DNA from: Oscillospiraceae bacterium
GTDB taxonomy: Bacteria > Bacillota > Clostridia > Oscillospirales > Oscillospiraceae
Direction: 5' to 3'
Length of the DNA stretch: 33,149 nucleotides
Assembly: GCA_022793095.1 (NCBI GenBank)
Contig: JAAWCD010000048.1
Coordinates: 1 to 33,149 of the forward strand
Positions 15,273 to 22,525 of this stretch are shown piece by piece (the first letter of the stretch is position 1; each line of letters begins with the position of its first letter). The notes below the pieces were generated by a model. That model did not search any database, had not been told where the DNA came from, and saw nothing but the letters and a program-made list of their open reading frames with translations. Position numbers and translations under genes: made by a program.

Positions 15273-16055
15273 ATGAAAAAGAAGTTTTTTACCCTGTTCC
15301 TGGCCCTGCTGGCTGTTCTGGCCCTGGCGTCCTCCGCCTCTGCCGATGTCATTTGGGAGCCGGTAAACTCCTTTTACGAAAGACACAAAGAGGAATGTAC
15401 CTATGTCAACCGTGCCTATCAGCTGGAAGGGTATGGCGGCACGGTGACCGTCTTTACCGCCCCCAACGGCATGAGCAAGGTCACGCTGGAGAATGGCACT
15501 CGGGGCCGCGTCCAGTTCACCTGGAAGGGGATCGGAGTGGCCTGGGGCTATCTATACCAGCTGAACGGCAGCGACGCGGAGGGCTGGGTCCCCATGGACG
15601 ACCTGTCCCTCATCTACGACAGCAAGCAGTTTGTCGAAGACCATAAGGCGGAGATTCAGGAGCTGGAGGAAGTGCCGGTGGATTTCCAGGAGGCGGTGCT
15701 CTACAGCTACCCCAATGGTCCGCTGAAGGGGTACACATTGGAAGAGGACCCCGACTATCTCCTCTTTTCCCAGGCATTTGACAAGCTTTACACAGACGAA
15801 AACGGTCTTCGCTGGGGCCATATCAGCTACTATTTTGGACATGAGGACGGCTGGGCCTGCCTGGACGGCCCCATGAACGAGGGGCTGGACACCAACATTG
15901 TTCCGGTGGCCCCCTCAGCCGCCCAGACGCGGGGCAGCGTCACGGTTACCCCTGGACTGCCGGTGCTTCCGTCTGCCATCGGTCTGGTCGCGGCGGTTGT
16001 CGCGGCAACTGTGGTGCTGATTCGGCGGAAAAAGCGGAACAGCCCGGATGCCTGA
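15273..16055 (+). CDS. Secreted, C-terminally membrane-anchored protein
   Basis: 260 aa. The signal peptide MKKKFFTLFLALLAVLALASSASA is followed by an extracellular region ~25-225 with SH3-like features (VTVFTAPNGMSKVTLENGTRG, then GYLYQLNGSDAEGWVPMDDLSLIYD). A Pro/Ser/Thr-rich stretch then leads to a single membrane helix (~GLVAAVVAATVVLI) and a basic RRKKR end. This outside-facing topology with a C-terminal anchor is like many gut-Clostridia surface proteins; there is no LPxTG. The SH3-like part may bind cell wall, which is inference. The start is at the second ATG (15273) with AGAGG 6-7 bases away. A strong terminator follows. Confidence 0.8.
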   Translation: MKKKFFTLFLALLAVLALASSASADVIWEPVNSFYERHKEECTYVNRAYQLEGYGGTVTVFTAPNGMSKVTLENGTRGRVQFTWKGIGVAWGYLYQLNGSDAEGWVPMDDLSLIYDSKQFVEDHKAEIQELEEVPVDFQEAVLYSYPNGPLKGYTLEEDPDYLLFSQAFDKLYTDENGLRWGHISYYFGHEDGWACLDGPMNEGLDTNIVPVAPSAAQTRGSVTVTPGLPVLPSAIGLVAAVVAATVVLIRRKKRNSPDA

Positions 16056-16071
16056 GCGCGCCGCCGCTCAT

Positions 16072-16118
16072 AAAAAACCAGCTCCGGAGCCTGTTCGGGT
16101 TCCGGAGCTGGTTTTTTT
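16072..16118. terminator. Strong bidirectional intrinsic terminator
   Basis: An AAAAAACCAGCTCCGGA arm pairs with TCCGGAGCTGGTTTTTT (stem about 17 bp, loop about 12 nt), with a T run on the right and an A run on the left. It ends the MFS-membrane protein-surface protein transcript and can also stop minus-strand reads. Confidence 0.92.
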
Positions 16119-16154
16119 TAAGATGCCTTGCAGAAGACCTGGCGGCGGGGGCAC

Positions 16155-16176
16155 GGCCCGATGGGGTCATCGGGCC
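16155..16176. repeat. Family B hairpin repeat
   Basis: Perfect 9-bp arms GGCCCGATG / CATCGGGCC with loop GGGT. It is followed at ~16200-16247 by a decayed family A-related segment (AAAAGCAAGTGTCGTTTCGTCC then TTCAAGAAAAAGAA in pieces) that resembles the loop insert at 20035-20099. Confidence 0.85.
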
Positions 16177-16252
16177 CTACGTGACCATAAGCGCTGAGCG
16201 TTTGCGCCCCAAAAGCAAGTGTCGTTTCGTCCTTCAAGAAAAAGAACAGCCG

Positions 16253-17371
16253 TTACTTCCGTCCTCCGAAGCTGCCGCGTCCGCCGCCGGAGCGTCCGCC
16301 ACCGAAGGAACCGCCGGAGCGTCCGCCGCCGAAGGAGCCTCCAAAGCCGCCGCCGTGACGGCCGCTGCCGAAGGACCCGCCGGAGCGTCCGCCGCCGAAG
16401 GAGCCTCCAAAGCCGCCGCCGTGACGGCCGCTGCCAAAGGACCCGCTGTTTCCTTTATTGCCGCCGGAGGGCCGTCCGCCGAAGCTGCCGCCAGAGGGCC
16501 GGCCAAACCCGCCGCCAGAGGGCGGCCGGGGCCCGCCGGAGCCTCCAAAGCCGCCGGGCCTGCGGGGGGGAGGCGGGGGAGGCGGCGCGGACCAGCGACG
16601 CCTGTACCAGCCGTATCCGGGCCCGTGCCAGAACAGAAGGGGCCGGAAGACCACAGGGGGCGTGGGGATTCCATAATAGCGGGCGTGATAGGCGCGGTAC
16701 CGGGCGCTGTCGATGGCGCTGGCAATGGCCACAAAGAGGACCAGTAAAACAATCAGGCCCGCCAGCATAGCCGCAGCGGTCCCGCCGCCGGAGGAGCCGC
16801 TTTCCACCGGCTCCAACGCGCCCAGGCCGAAGGTGCTGTAGTAGAGCTCGTTGAGGGCGTTATAGAGCCGGGGAACCGCGACGTCATACCGCCCATCCAG
16901 AAAATCCTGGCCCAAGTACTCGGCCAGATAGCTTCTGGACATGCTGTCGGTGAGCATGGTGGTAAAGCCGTCGCCAGCGGCCAGATAGGACTCGCCGGAA
17001 GCGGGCGCCAAGGCCAGGATGGCGTCGCTCTCCTCCAGCCCCAGCCGCCAACCGGCATCATAGGCGTAATCGTCCAGCGGGACGGACAAGTCCCGGACCG
17101 TGACCACCGCGACCACGCTGTTGTAACGCTGGTCCCAGTTGGCGCAGTAAAGGGCCAGCTGGTTTTCCACCGAAGAGGACAGGATACTGGCGCCGTCCAC
17201 AATCAGCTTCCGGTAATCGGACGTGCTCAGGGAGGTGTCCAGGGCGGAGCCGCCAGTGGGCAGCGGGACCGGCTGTGCGGTCCTGCTCCGCAGCAGGCCG
17301 ATGCCAATGGCCGCGGCAATCATGAGGACGGTAATCAGAATGGCGGCTGGATATTTTTTCAATGCTTTCAT
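16253..17371 (-). CDS. TPM-domain (YgcG-like) membrane protein with Gly/Ser/Arg-rich tail
   Basis: 372 aa. An N-terminal membrane helix (~8-26, AAILITVLMIAAAIGIGLL) is followed by a TPM_phosphatase-like domain ~55-165, facing out, with VDGASILSSSVENQLALYC, VVAVVTVRDL, AYDAGWRLGL and ESDAILALAPASGESYLAAG. Then come a second helix (~AAAMLAGLIVLLVLFVAIAS), a proline run and a long Gly-rich tail of FGG/SGG/GRS repeats. The tail contains an exact-type 22-residue duplication (66-bp period, 16311-16442). Family roles include photosystem repair in plants and unknown functions in bacteria. The start ATG 17371 has AAAAGGGG upstream. Its 5' side abuts the 76-bp tandem array; I see no clear promoter. Confidence 0.85.
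   Translation of the reverse strand: MKALKKYPAAILITVLMIAAAIGIGLLRSRTAQPVPLPTGGSALDTSLSTSDYRKLIVDGASILSSSVENQLALYCANWDQRYNSVVAVVTVRDLSVPLDDYAYDAGWRLGLEESDAILALAPASGESYLAAGDGFTTMLTDSMSRSYLAEYLGQDFLDGRYDVAVPRLYNALNELYYSTFGLGALEPVESGSSGGGTAAAMLAGLIVLLVLFVAIASAIDSARYRAYHARYYGIPTPPVVFRPLLFWHGPGYGWYRRRWSAPPPPPPPRRPGGFGGSGGPRPPSGGGFGRPSGGSFGGRPSGGNKGNSGSFGSGRHGGGFGGSFGGGRSGGSFGSGRHGGGFGGSFGGGRSGGSFGGGRSGGGRGSFGGRK
16311..16442. repeat. 66-bp tandem duplication inside TPM Gly-rich tail
   Basis: Two near-identical 66-bp units (period 66 = 22 codons, from 16311 and 16377) encode duplicated FGSGRHGGGFGGSFGGGRSGG-type stretches. It is in frame, so expansion does not break the gene. Confidence 0.8.
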
Positions 17372-17386
17372 AAAAAGAGACCCCTT

Positions 17387-17690
17387 TTTTCCACTTTCTT
17401 GAAAGAAAGTGGAGCAAAGAACTTTAAACTGGTTCTACCGGAAATCTGCCATGAGAACGCAGTTTTCCACTTTCTTGAAAGAAAGTGGAGCAAAGAACTT
17501 CAAACTGGTTCTACCGGAAACCTGCCATGAGAACGCAGTTTTCCACTTTCTTGAAAGAAAGTGGAGCAAAGAACTTTAAACTGGTTCTATCGGAAACCTG
17601 CCATGAGAACGCAGTTTTCCACTTTCTTGAAAGAAAGTGGAGCAAAGAACTTCAAACTGGTTCTATCGGAAATCTGCCATGAGAACGCAG
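17387..17690. repeat. Tandem array of four 76-bp units, each with a family A hairpin
   Basis: Exact period 76 with units starting at 17387, 17463, 17539 and 17615. Each unit is TTTT, hairpin CCACTTTCTT-GA-AAGAAAGTGG, GCAAAGAACTTTAAACTG (T or C at one site), then a ~30-bp core GTTCTACCGGAAACCTGCC... ending GAACGCAG. Units differ at three positions only (TTTAAA/TTCAAA, CTACC/CTATC, AAATC/AAACC). A reversed family A hairpin closes the right side (17706-17731). There are no unique spacers, so it is not CRISPR. It lies between the TPM gene start and the TelA gene end. Confidence 0.95.
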
Positions 17691-17705
17691 TTTAAAGTTC
17701 TTTTG

Positions 17706-17731
17706 CCTACTTTTCTTTCAAGAAAAGTAGG
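17706..17731. repeat. Family A hairpin, reverse orientation, closing the 76-bp array
   Basis: Arms CCTACTTTTCTT / AAGAAAAGTAGG around TC, preceded by the reversed box CAGTTTAAAGTTCTTTTG. It ends next to the TelA stop codon (TGA, complement of 17732-17734). Confidence 0.88.
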
Positions 17732-18937
17732 TCAGCGGAGTTCCAGGAGCTTCTGTTTCAGCTCGCCCTCGATTTTGGTCAGCTCGACTTCCGCCTCACG
17801 GCGCTTCTGAGCGCCTTCCTTCTGGATCTTCATCACCTCGTCCAGGGTGGAAATGAGCTGCTCATTGGTGTGCTGGAGGGTCTGAATGTCGACCACGCTC
17901 CGTTCCGCCTCGCGGGCGGTCTCAATGGTGCCAACCTTGAGCATGTCGGCGTTTTTCTTCAGCAGCTCGTTGGTCATATTGGTCACCGCGTTCTGGGCGG
18001 CCGTGGCCTGACGGGAGTGCTCCAGACCCAGGGAGAGCACCATCTGGCTCTTCCACAGGGGAATGGTGTTGACCAGGGAGGACTGAATTTTCTCCACCAT
18101 CAGGGTGTCGTTGTTCTGGAGCATCCGGGTCTGGGGGCCCATCTGGATGGAAATCATCCGGGTCAGCTCCAGGTCGTGGAGCTTCTTGTCAAACCGGTCG
18201 CAGAGGTTTACCAGGTCGTTGTAGGCCTGAGCGTCCTCCTGAGCGCCGCTCTGCTGGGCCTTTTTCCGCAGATCCTCCAGCTCCCCGGACCGGACCGCCG
18301 CCAGCTTCTTTTTTCCGGCCAGGATATACATGGTGAGCTCCTTGTAATACTGGGTGTTCAGCTCGTACATCTGGTCCAGCATGGCCACGTCCTTGAGCAG
18401 CGTGACCTGATGGTTCTCCAGCACGCTGACAATTTTGTCCACGTTGACCTCGGCCTTGGCGTACTGGGCCTTGAAGTCCTCCAGCTGGCTTTTGCCCTTC
18501 TGGAACAGGCCGAAAATGCCCTTTTTCTTCTCCTCCTCCGGGCTGAAGTTCTTCAGCTGGACCACCAGACTGGCCAGAGCGTCGCCCACCTCGCCCAGAT
18601 CCTTGGTGCGGACGGAGTTCAGCGCGGATTCCGAGAAGTTGGCGATGTTCTTCTGAGCGGCAGAGCCGTACTGCATGACCTGGCTGGAGTCGGTGATGTC
18701 AATTTTCTCCGCGAAATCAGCCACGGCCTTTTTCTCCGCCTCGGAGAGCAGGCGCTCATCCATATCCACCGGCGGCGCTTCCGGCTTCTTCTGCTCCGGC
18801 GCGGCAGGCGCGGCGGAGGGGTTCAGGGTCAGCGTGGGCGCGGCAGGCTCCAGGGTGGGGCCGGGCGCGGGGGCCTGGGCCGCGGCGGCTTCTGTGGGAT
18901 TCAAGGTCAGTTGAACACCGTTGTCTTGATTGGACAT
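17732..18937 (-). CDS. telA: Toxic anion resistance (TelA/YaaN) family protein
   Basis: A 401-aa, largely helical, cytosolic protein. An Ala/Pro-rich low-complexity N-terminus (~15-60) is followed by the conserved TelA region: SQVMQYGSAAQKNIANFSESAL, the KGIFGLFQKGKSQLEDFKAQY segment, VDKIVSVLENHQVTLLKDVAMLDQMYELN, and RMISIQMGPQTRMLQNND with IPLWKSQMVLSL. The family is tied to tellurite and cell-envelope stress resistance, but its mechanism is not settled. ATG 18937 has AGGAGG 9 bases upstream. Upstream lies XpaC, as in the Bacillus xpaC-yaaN pair; here a 161-bp element sits between the two genes. The open frame continues upstream into that element but is not coding. Confidence 0.92.
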   Translation of the reverse strand: MSNQDNGVQLTLNPTEAAAAQAPAPGPTLEPAAPTLTLNPSAAPAAPEQKKPEAPPVDMDERLLSEAEKKAVADFAEKIDITDSSQVMQYGSAAQKNIANFSESALNSVRTKDLGEVGDALASLVVQLKNFSPEEEKKKGIFGLFQKGKSQLEDFKAQYAKAEVNVDKIVSVLENHQVTLLKDVAMLDQMYELNTQYYKELTMYILAGKKKLAAVRSGELEDLRKKAQQSGAQEDAQAYNDLVNLCDRFDKKLHDLELTRMISIQMGPQTRMLQNNDTLMVEKIQSSLVNTIPLWKSQMVLSLGLEHSRQATAAQNAVTNMTNELLKKNADMLKVGTIETAREAERSVVDIQTLQHTNEQLISTLDEVMKIQKEGAQKRREAEVELTKIEGELKQKLLELR

Positions 18938-18971
18938 GATAAAGTTCCTCCTCTTTCTATATACGCTTTTA

Positions 18972-19132
18972 GAAGCTGTACCAATAGGTGACGGTATGCA
19001 GATTGGCGAGAAAATTTTTTGTCTGGCAAGGAAGAAACTTGCAGGAATCCTGACGGATTTCAAGAGTTTCTGACGCAGCCAGACGAAAAATTTTCCGTCA
19101 AGATACGTGCCGGCGCCTATTGGTACAGCTTT
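18972..19132. mobile_element. 161-bp MITE-like element, copy 2 (family C)
   Basis: Terminal inverted repeats GAAGCTGTACCAATAGG and CCTATTGGTACAGCTTT match over 16 bp; TA lies on both sides (18970-18971, 19133-19134). The interior is imperfectly palindromic (GAAAATTTTTTGTCTGGC against GCCAGACGAAAAATTTTC). It shares with copy 1 a core like GCAGGAATnCTG...ATTTCAAG. It lies between xpaC and telA, and its first base completes the xpaC TAA stop. Confidence 0.82.
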
Positions 19133-19836
19133 TATTGCTGCGGCGTTGATTTGAAATCCGTGTTTTCCGTCAGCCCCTCCTGGGCCATCATCTGCTCCAG
19201 CACCTTGATGTCAGCGGAGATATCCAGGGCCTCGTCTCTGAACAGGGCGTCCAGCTGCCGGTCAAAGGCGGCGGCCACAGAGCCAAGCATCTGCTCGATT
19301 TTGCCCTTGGTTCCGTCGATATTGGCCCCGGAAACTCCGGCGCCGTCCATCCGGTCATAGGCGTTGAGCAGCTTGATGGTGGTGGGCAGGTAATAGTTCA
19401 AAAACCGGCGAATCTGGGACTTCTTTTCCGGATGCTCCAGCACATAGGCAAAGATACTCTGTGTGGTGGATTCCATGTGCGAGATTTGCGCGGTCAGGGT
19501 GGGGCCGGTGATGTTGTCGTTGAGGCGGCGGAGCTCGGACAGGGCCCGGTCCCGCCCGGCGGTCAGCTCCCGCTGTTCTGGCGTCAGGCTGGATTCCTCC
19601 TTCTCCGGCTCAGGCTGGGCCTCCGGCTTGGGCGCCTCCGAAGGCCGGGACGAATCCGGCTCCTGAATGACCCGTGTGGGGAAGATGGACCGGGCGGTCA
19701 GAAAGACCAGAAGGGAGGTCAGGCCGCAGACCAGATAGTCCAAAGGCCGGTACAGGGGCAGAAACCAAGCGTAAATCAGCCAGGCCGCGCCCACGGCATA
19801 GACCGGGACTACGGACCGCTTTTTGACTGTTTTCAT
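19132..19836 (-). CDS. xpaC: XpaC-like protein (5-bromo-4-chloroindolyl phosphate hydrolysis family)
   Basis: 234 aa. Two N-terminal membrane segments (VVPVYAVGAAWLIYAWFLP and LDYLVCGLTSLLVFLTARS), a charged Glu/Pro linker ~55-85 (PEAQPEPEKEESSLTPE), then a helical cytosolic domain with RLNDNITGPTLTAQISHMESTTQSIF and RRFLNYYLPTTIKLLNAYDRMD. This last motif is the hallmark of XpaC. The family is named after an activity screen in Bacillus; its true role is unknown, but co-location with TelA is conserved. ATG 19836 has AAGGAGG 7 bases upstream, and a good promoter lies at 19881-19910. The TAA is formed at the edge of the 161-bp element. Confidence 0.88.
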   Translation of the reverse strand: MKTVKKRSVVPVYAVGAAWLIYAWFLPLYRPLDYLVCGLTSLLVFLTARSIFPTRVIQEPDSSRPSEAPKPEAQPEPEKEESSLTPEQRELTAGRDRALSELRRLNDNITGPTLTAQISHMESTTQSIFAYVLEHPEKKSQIRRFLNYYLPTTIKLLNAYDRMDGAGVSGANIDGTKGKIEQMLGSVAAAFDRQLDALFRDEALDISADIKVLEQMMAQEGLTENTDFKSTPQQ

Positions 19837-19880
19837 GAAAAAGCCTCCTTGCGCGTTCCGGGAAGTGGCAACTGTCTTCT

Positions 19881-19910
19881 ATTGTACCCGCAAATGGTGG
19901 GCGGTGTCAA
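19881..19910 (-). promoter_or_regulatory. Sigma-A promoter of xpaC-telA
   Basis: Minus strand TTGACA (complement of 19905-19910), 18-bp spacer, TACAAT (complement of 19881-19886), about 45 bases upstream of the xpaC start. Confidence 0.82.
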
Positions 19911-19984
19911 GAAACTAAAGCAAGAAACTCAGGTTCTCGGTTGACATTCCTTCCATCTTTGTTTAAAATGGAGACTTAAGGAAC

Positions 19985-20130
19985 TGCTCATTCCCATGAA
20001 AACCTAGTTTGAAGTTCTTTTTGCTTCTTTTTCTGGCTTCGCTCAGACGGACTCCACTAAGCTTTTGCTCCGCAAAAGCAAGTGTCGTTCAGTCTTTTAA
20101 GAAAAAGAAGAAGAAAAAATACAAAAGGAA
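19985..20130. repeat. Family A copy with an insert in the hairpin loop
   Basis: Reversed box GTTTGAAGTTCTTTTTG, then hairpin arms CTTCTTTTTCT (20024-20034) and AGAAAAAGAAG (20100-20110) separated by about 65 bases in place of the usual 2. The insert contains its own hairpin GCTTTTGC-tcc-GCAAAAGC (20061-20079). A related insert-like tail occurs at ~16213-16247. The rest of the 19837-20141 gap holds the xpaC promoter and no gene. Confidence 0.75.
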
Positions 20131-20141
20131 GAATCTAATCT

Positions 20142-21362
20142 ATGATGACCCTCGACAGCTTCAAAGCGGCGCGGAGCGTGCTTGCTGGCGTAATCGCCAA
20201 GACCAGCCTCATCTACAGCCCCGCTTTTACCAAGGCCACCGGCAACAACGTTTACATCAAGCCGGAAAACATGCAGATCACCGGCGCGTATAAAATCCGG
20301 GGCGCGTACTTTAAAATCAGCACCCTCAGCGAGGAGGAGAAGGCCAAAGGGCTGATTACCGCCTCCGCTGGCAACCACGCCCAGGGCGTGGCCTACGCCG
20401 CCCAGGCGGCGGGGGTCAAGGCGGTGATCGTCATGCCCACCACCACGCCCCTGGTCAAGGTGAACAACACCAAGGATTACGGCGCGGAGGTGGTGCTTCA
20501 CGGCGAGACCTTTGACGACGCGGCGGCCCTGGCCTCCCAGCTCAGCCAGGAAAAGGGCTGCACCTACGTCCACCCCTTCAACGACCCCGCCATCGCCACC
20601 GGACAGGGCACCATCTCTTATGAGATTTTCCAGGACCTTCCTGACGTGGATGTCATTCTGGTGCCCATCGGCGGGGGCGGGCTGGCCTCGGGCGTGTCCA
20701 CCCTGGCAAAGCTCCTCAACCCCAGCGTAAAGGTGCTGGGGGTGGAGCCGGTGGGCGCGGCGTCCATGAAGGCGTCGGTGGAGGCGGGGCACATTGTCAC
20801 CCTGCCCACGGTGAACACCATTGCCGACGGCGTGGCGGTGAAGACGCCCGGCGATCAAATTTTCCCCTATATCCAGCAGAATATTGACGGCATCATCACC
20901 ATTGAGGACGGCGAGCTGGTGGATGCCTTCCTGGACATGACGGAAAAGCACAAGATGATTGTGGAGAACGCGGGCCTGCTGACCATCGCGGCCCTGTCCC
21001 ACCTGAAGGCGGAGGGGAAGAATGTGGTGTCCATTCTCTCCGGGGGCAATATGGACGTGATTACCATGTCGTCGCTGATTCAGCACGGGCTCATCAACCG
21101 GGGGAGGGTGTTCACCTTCTCGGTTCAGCTGCCGGACCGGCCGGGCGAGCTGCTGAATGTGGCGCGGATTGTGGCGGAGGCCAACGGCAACATCATCAAG
21201 CTGGAGCACAATCAGTTTGTGTCCATCAACCGGCAGTCCGCGGTAGAGCTCCGGGTGACGCTGGAGGCTTTCGGGCATGTCCACAAGCAGAGTATTCTGA
21301 ACGCCATGAAGGAAAACGGCTACGAGGCCCGGGAGGTCCGCACCGCCGATTTCTACACCTGA
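20142..21362 (+). CDS. ilvA: Threonine ammonia-lyase with C-terminal ACT domain
   Basis: A 406-aa PLP enzyme converting threonine to 2-oxobutyrate and ammonia. The PLP lysine is K51 in ITGAYKIRGAYFK. Other marks are ASAGNHAQGVAYAA (phosphate-binding loop region), MPTTTPLVKV and the PIGGGGLASGVS glycine loop. The last ~80 residues (from VFTFSVQLPDRPGELLNVARIV) are one ACT-like regulatory domain. This is the short form, often annotated ilvA or tdcB; isoleucine feedback is possible but not proven. Tandem ATG codons stand at 20142 and 20145, with AAGGAAG about 10 bases away. No other branched-chain genes are nearby. A family A hairpin begins at the base after the TGA. Confidence 0.92.
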   Translation: MMTLDSFKAARSVLAGVIAKTSLIYSPAFTKATGNNVYIKPENMQITGAYKIRGAYFKISTLSEEEKAKGLITASAGNHAQGVAYAAQAAGVKAVIVMPTTTPLVKVNNTKDYGAEVVLHGETFDDAAALASQLSQEKGCTYVHPFNDPAIATGQGTISYEIFQDLPDVDVILVPIGGGGLASGVSTLAKLLNPSVKVLGVEPVGAASMKASVEAGHIVTLPTVNTIADGVAVKTPGDQIFPYIQQNIDGIITIEDGELVDAFLDMTEKHKMIVENAGLLTIAALSHLKAEGKNVVSILSGGNMDVITMSSLIQHGLINRGRVFTFSVQLPDRPGELLNVARIVAEANGNIIKLEHNQFVSINRQSAVELRVTLEAFGHVHKQSILNAMKENGYEAREVRTADFYT

Positions 21363-21407
21363 CTTCTTTTTCTTGAAAGAAAAAGAAGCAAAAAGAACTT
21401 GAAACGG
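21363..21407. repeat. Family A hairpin repeat after ilvA
   Basis: Arms CTTCTTTTTCTT / AAGAAAAAGAAG around GA (21363-21388), then CAAAAAGAACTTGAAACGG. It starts directly after the ilvA TGA. Confidence 0.88.
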
Positions 21408-21533
21408 TTGGCTCCGCGGTTGAATCTCAGGAGCCTTTGCCCTTTGGGAGTCTGCCGCTGCGGGGAAAGCCGGAGCAGTCCGTTCCCCTCAGAAGGGCAG
21501 CGCACCCTCATGGGAGGCATGGCAGTCCGCCAG

Positions 21534-21569
21534 CATAAAGTTCTTTGCCAAGCTTTCTTTCAAGAAAGC
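21534..21569. repeat. Family A hairpin repeat, reverse orientation
   Basis: Reversed box ATAAAGTTCTTTGCC, then 8-bp arms GCTTTCTT (21552-21559) and AAGAAAGC (21562-21569) around TC. Confidence 0.85.
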
Positions 21570-21748
21570 GGGGGGCTGGCCGCCGGACGGAGCCGGTGGC
21601 CAGCCATCTATATGATGCGGCGCGCCTGCGGGCCGCGTGACACGGGCCGGGGACCGGTGGGAACAGGGGAACGGTCCGCCGGAGCCCGCGGCGTCATCCG
21701 CTTGGTTTATCCTATGCCCAAGACAGGGGTTCGGTGCGGCCTTTTTTG

Positions 21749-21808
21749 GGGTTCTTTTCTTGAGCGAAAAGAACCCGGCAGCCTGAAGAGCCAAAAGAAC
21801 GTTAAACT
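21749..21808. repeat. Family A hairpin repeat upstream of rpe
   Basis: Arms GGGTTCTTTTC (21749-21759) and GAAAAGAACCC (21766-21776) with loop TTGAGC, then CGGCAGCCTGAAGAG and the box CCAAAAGAACGTTAAACTG. The arm sequence is different from other copies but still fully paired. Confidence 0.85.
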
Positions 21809-21850
21809 GCCGTTCCCGCTGCATTTTGCGCCAACACGCAGGAGGTGCTT

Positions 21851-22510
21851 ATGACAAACATCAAAATTGCCCCCTCCATTCTTTCCGCCGACTTCACCCG
21901 CCTGGGGGAGGGGGTGGACCTCATCCGCACCGCCGATTACGTCCATTTCGATGTGATGGACGGCGCGTTTGTGCCCAATATTTCCTTCGGCATCCCGGTG
22001 CTCCAATCCGTCCGGAAGGCCACGGATCTGTTCCTGGACGTGCATCTGATGATTGAAAAGCCCGTCCGCTACATCGACGCCTTCGCCAAGGCCGGGGCGG
22101 ACCTGCTTTCGGTCCACCTGGAGGCCGACGGCCCCGCGGGCATCCGGGAGGCCCTCCGGGCCATGGAGGCCAACGGCGTCAAGAGGGCGGTGGCCCTGCG
22201 GCCCATCACCGCCGCCCGTGCCATCCTGCCCTACCTGGAAGACCTGGACCTGGTGCTGGTCATGACCGTGGAGCCGGGCTTCGGGGGCCAGTCCTTCCGC
22301 ATGGACCAGCTGGACACCATCCGGGAGGTCCGGAGCCTGATTGAGCGGTATCATCCCGCCTGTGAGCTGGAGGTGGACGGCGGCGTCAACCTGGAAACCG
22401 CCGCCCTGGCGGCGGAGGCTGGCGCGAATGTGCTGGTGGCCGGGTCCGCCGTGTACGGCGCGGCGGACATTCCGGCTCAAATCGAGGCCCTGCGGGCCGC
22501 GTGCCGGTGA
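21851..22510 (+). CDS. rpe: Ribulose-phosphate 3-epimerase
   Basis: A 219-aa TIM-barrel enzyme interconverting ribulose-5-phosphate and xylulose-5-phosphate. Signatures: IAPSILSADFTRLG at the start, HFDVMDGAFVPNISFG with catalytic Asp and metal-binding His, DVHLMIEKP, MTVEPGFGGQSF, and the phosphate-binding LEVDGGVNLETA and VLVAGSAVYG. RBS GGAGG lies 5 bases before the ATG at 21851. In many Firmicutes rpe follows rsgA near the prkC cluster; here it is next to recR, 15 bases downstream, probably one transcript. Confidence 0.96.
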   Translation: MTNIKIAPSILSADFTRLGEGVDLIRTADYVHFDVMDGAFVPNISFGIPVLQSVRKATDLFLDVHLMIEKPVRYIDAFAKAGADLLSVHLEADGPAGIREALRAMEANGVKRAVALRPITAARAILPYLEDLDLVLVMTVEPGFGGQSFRMDQLDTIREVRSLIERYHPACELEVDGGVNLETAALAAEAGANVLVAGSAVYGAADIPAQIEALRAACR

Positions 22511-22525
22511 GAAACGGAGGAACCT

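Larger units (their letters stand above)
21363..21850. other. 488-base gene-free region with three family A repeats
   Basis: It holds a forward hairpin at 21363-21388 with box CAAAAAGAACTTGAAACGG, a reversed one at 21552-21569 (arms GCTTTCTT/AAGAAAGC, preceded by AAAGTTCTTTGCC) and a third at 21749-21776. The first two face each other like the ends of the complete unit at 24636-24750, but with a longer core. Open frames across the region have no RBS or recognisable product. Confidence 0.7.

Noticed and set aside
17485-17682. A 65-codon open frame made of repeats within the 76-bp array
   Set aside because: The 76-bp period is not a multiple of 3, there is no Shine-Dalgarno, and the frame is an accident of the repeat.
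17387-17731. CRISPR array
   Set aside because: The period is regular but the units are identical end to end, with no unique spacers and no cas genes.
18938-19063. N-terminal extension of TelA upstream of 18937
   Set aside because: The extension is encoded by the 161-bp element and the RBS AGGAGG sits just before the ATG at 18937.
21399-21854. A 151-codon open frame before rpe
   Set aside because: It crosses two repeat hairpins, lacks an RBS and has no family resemblance.
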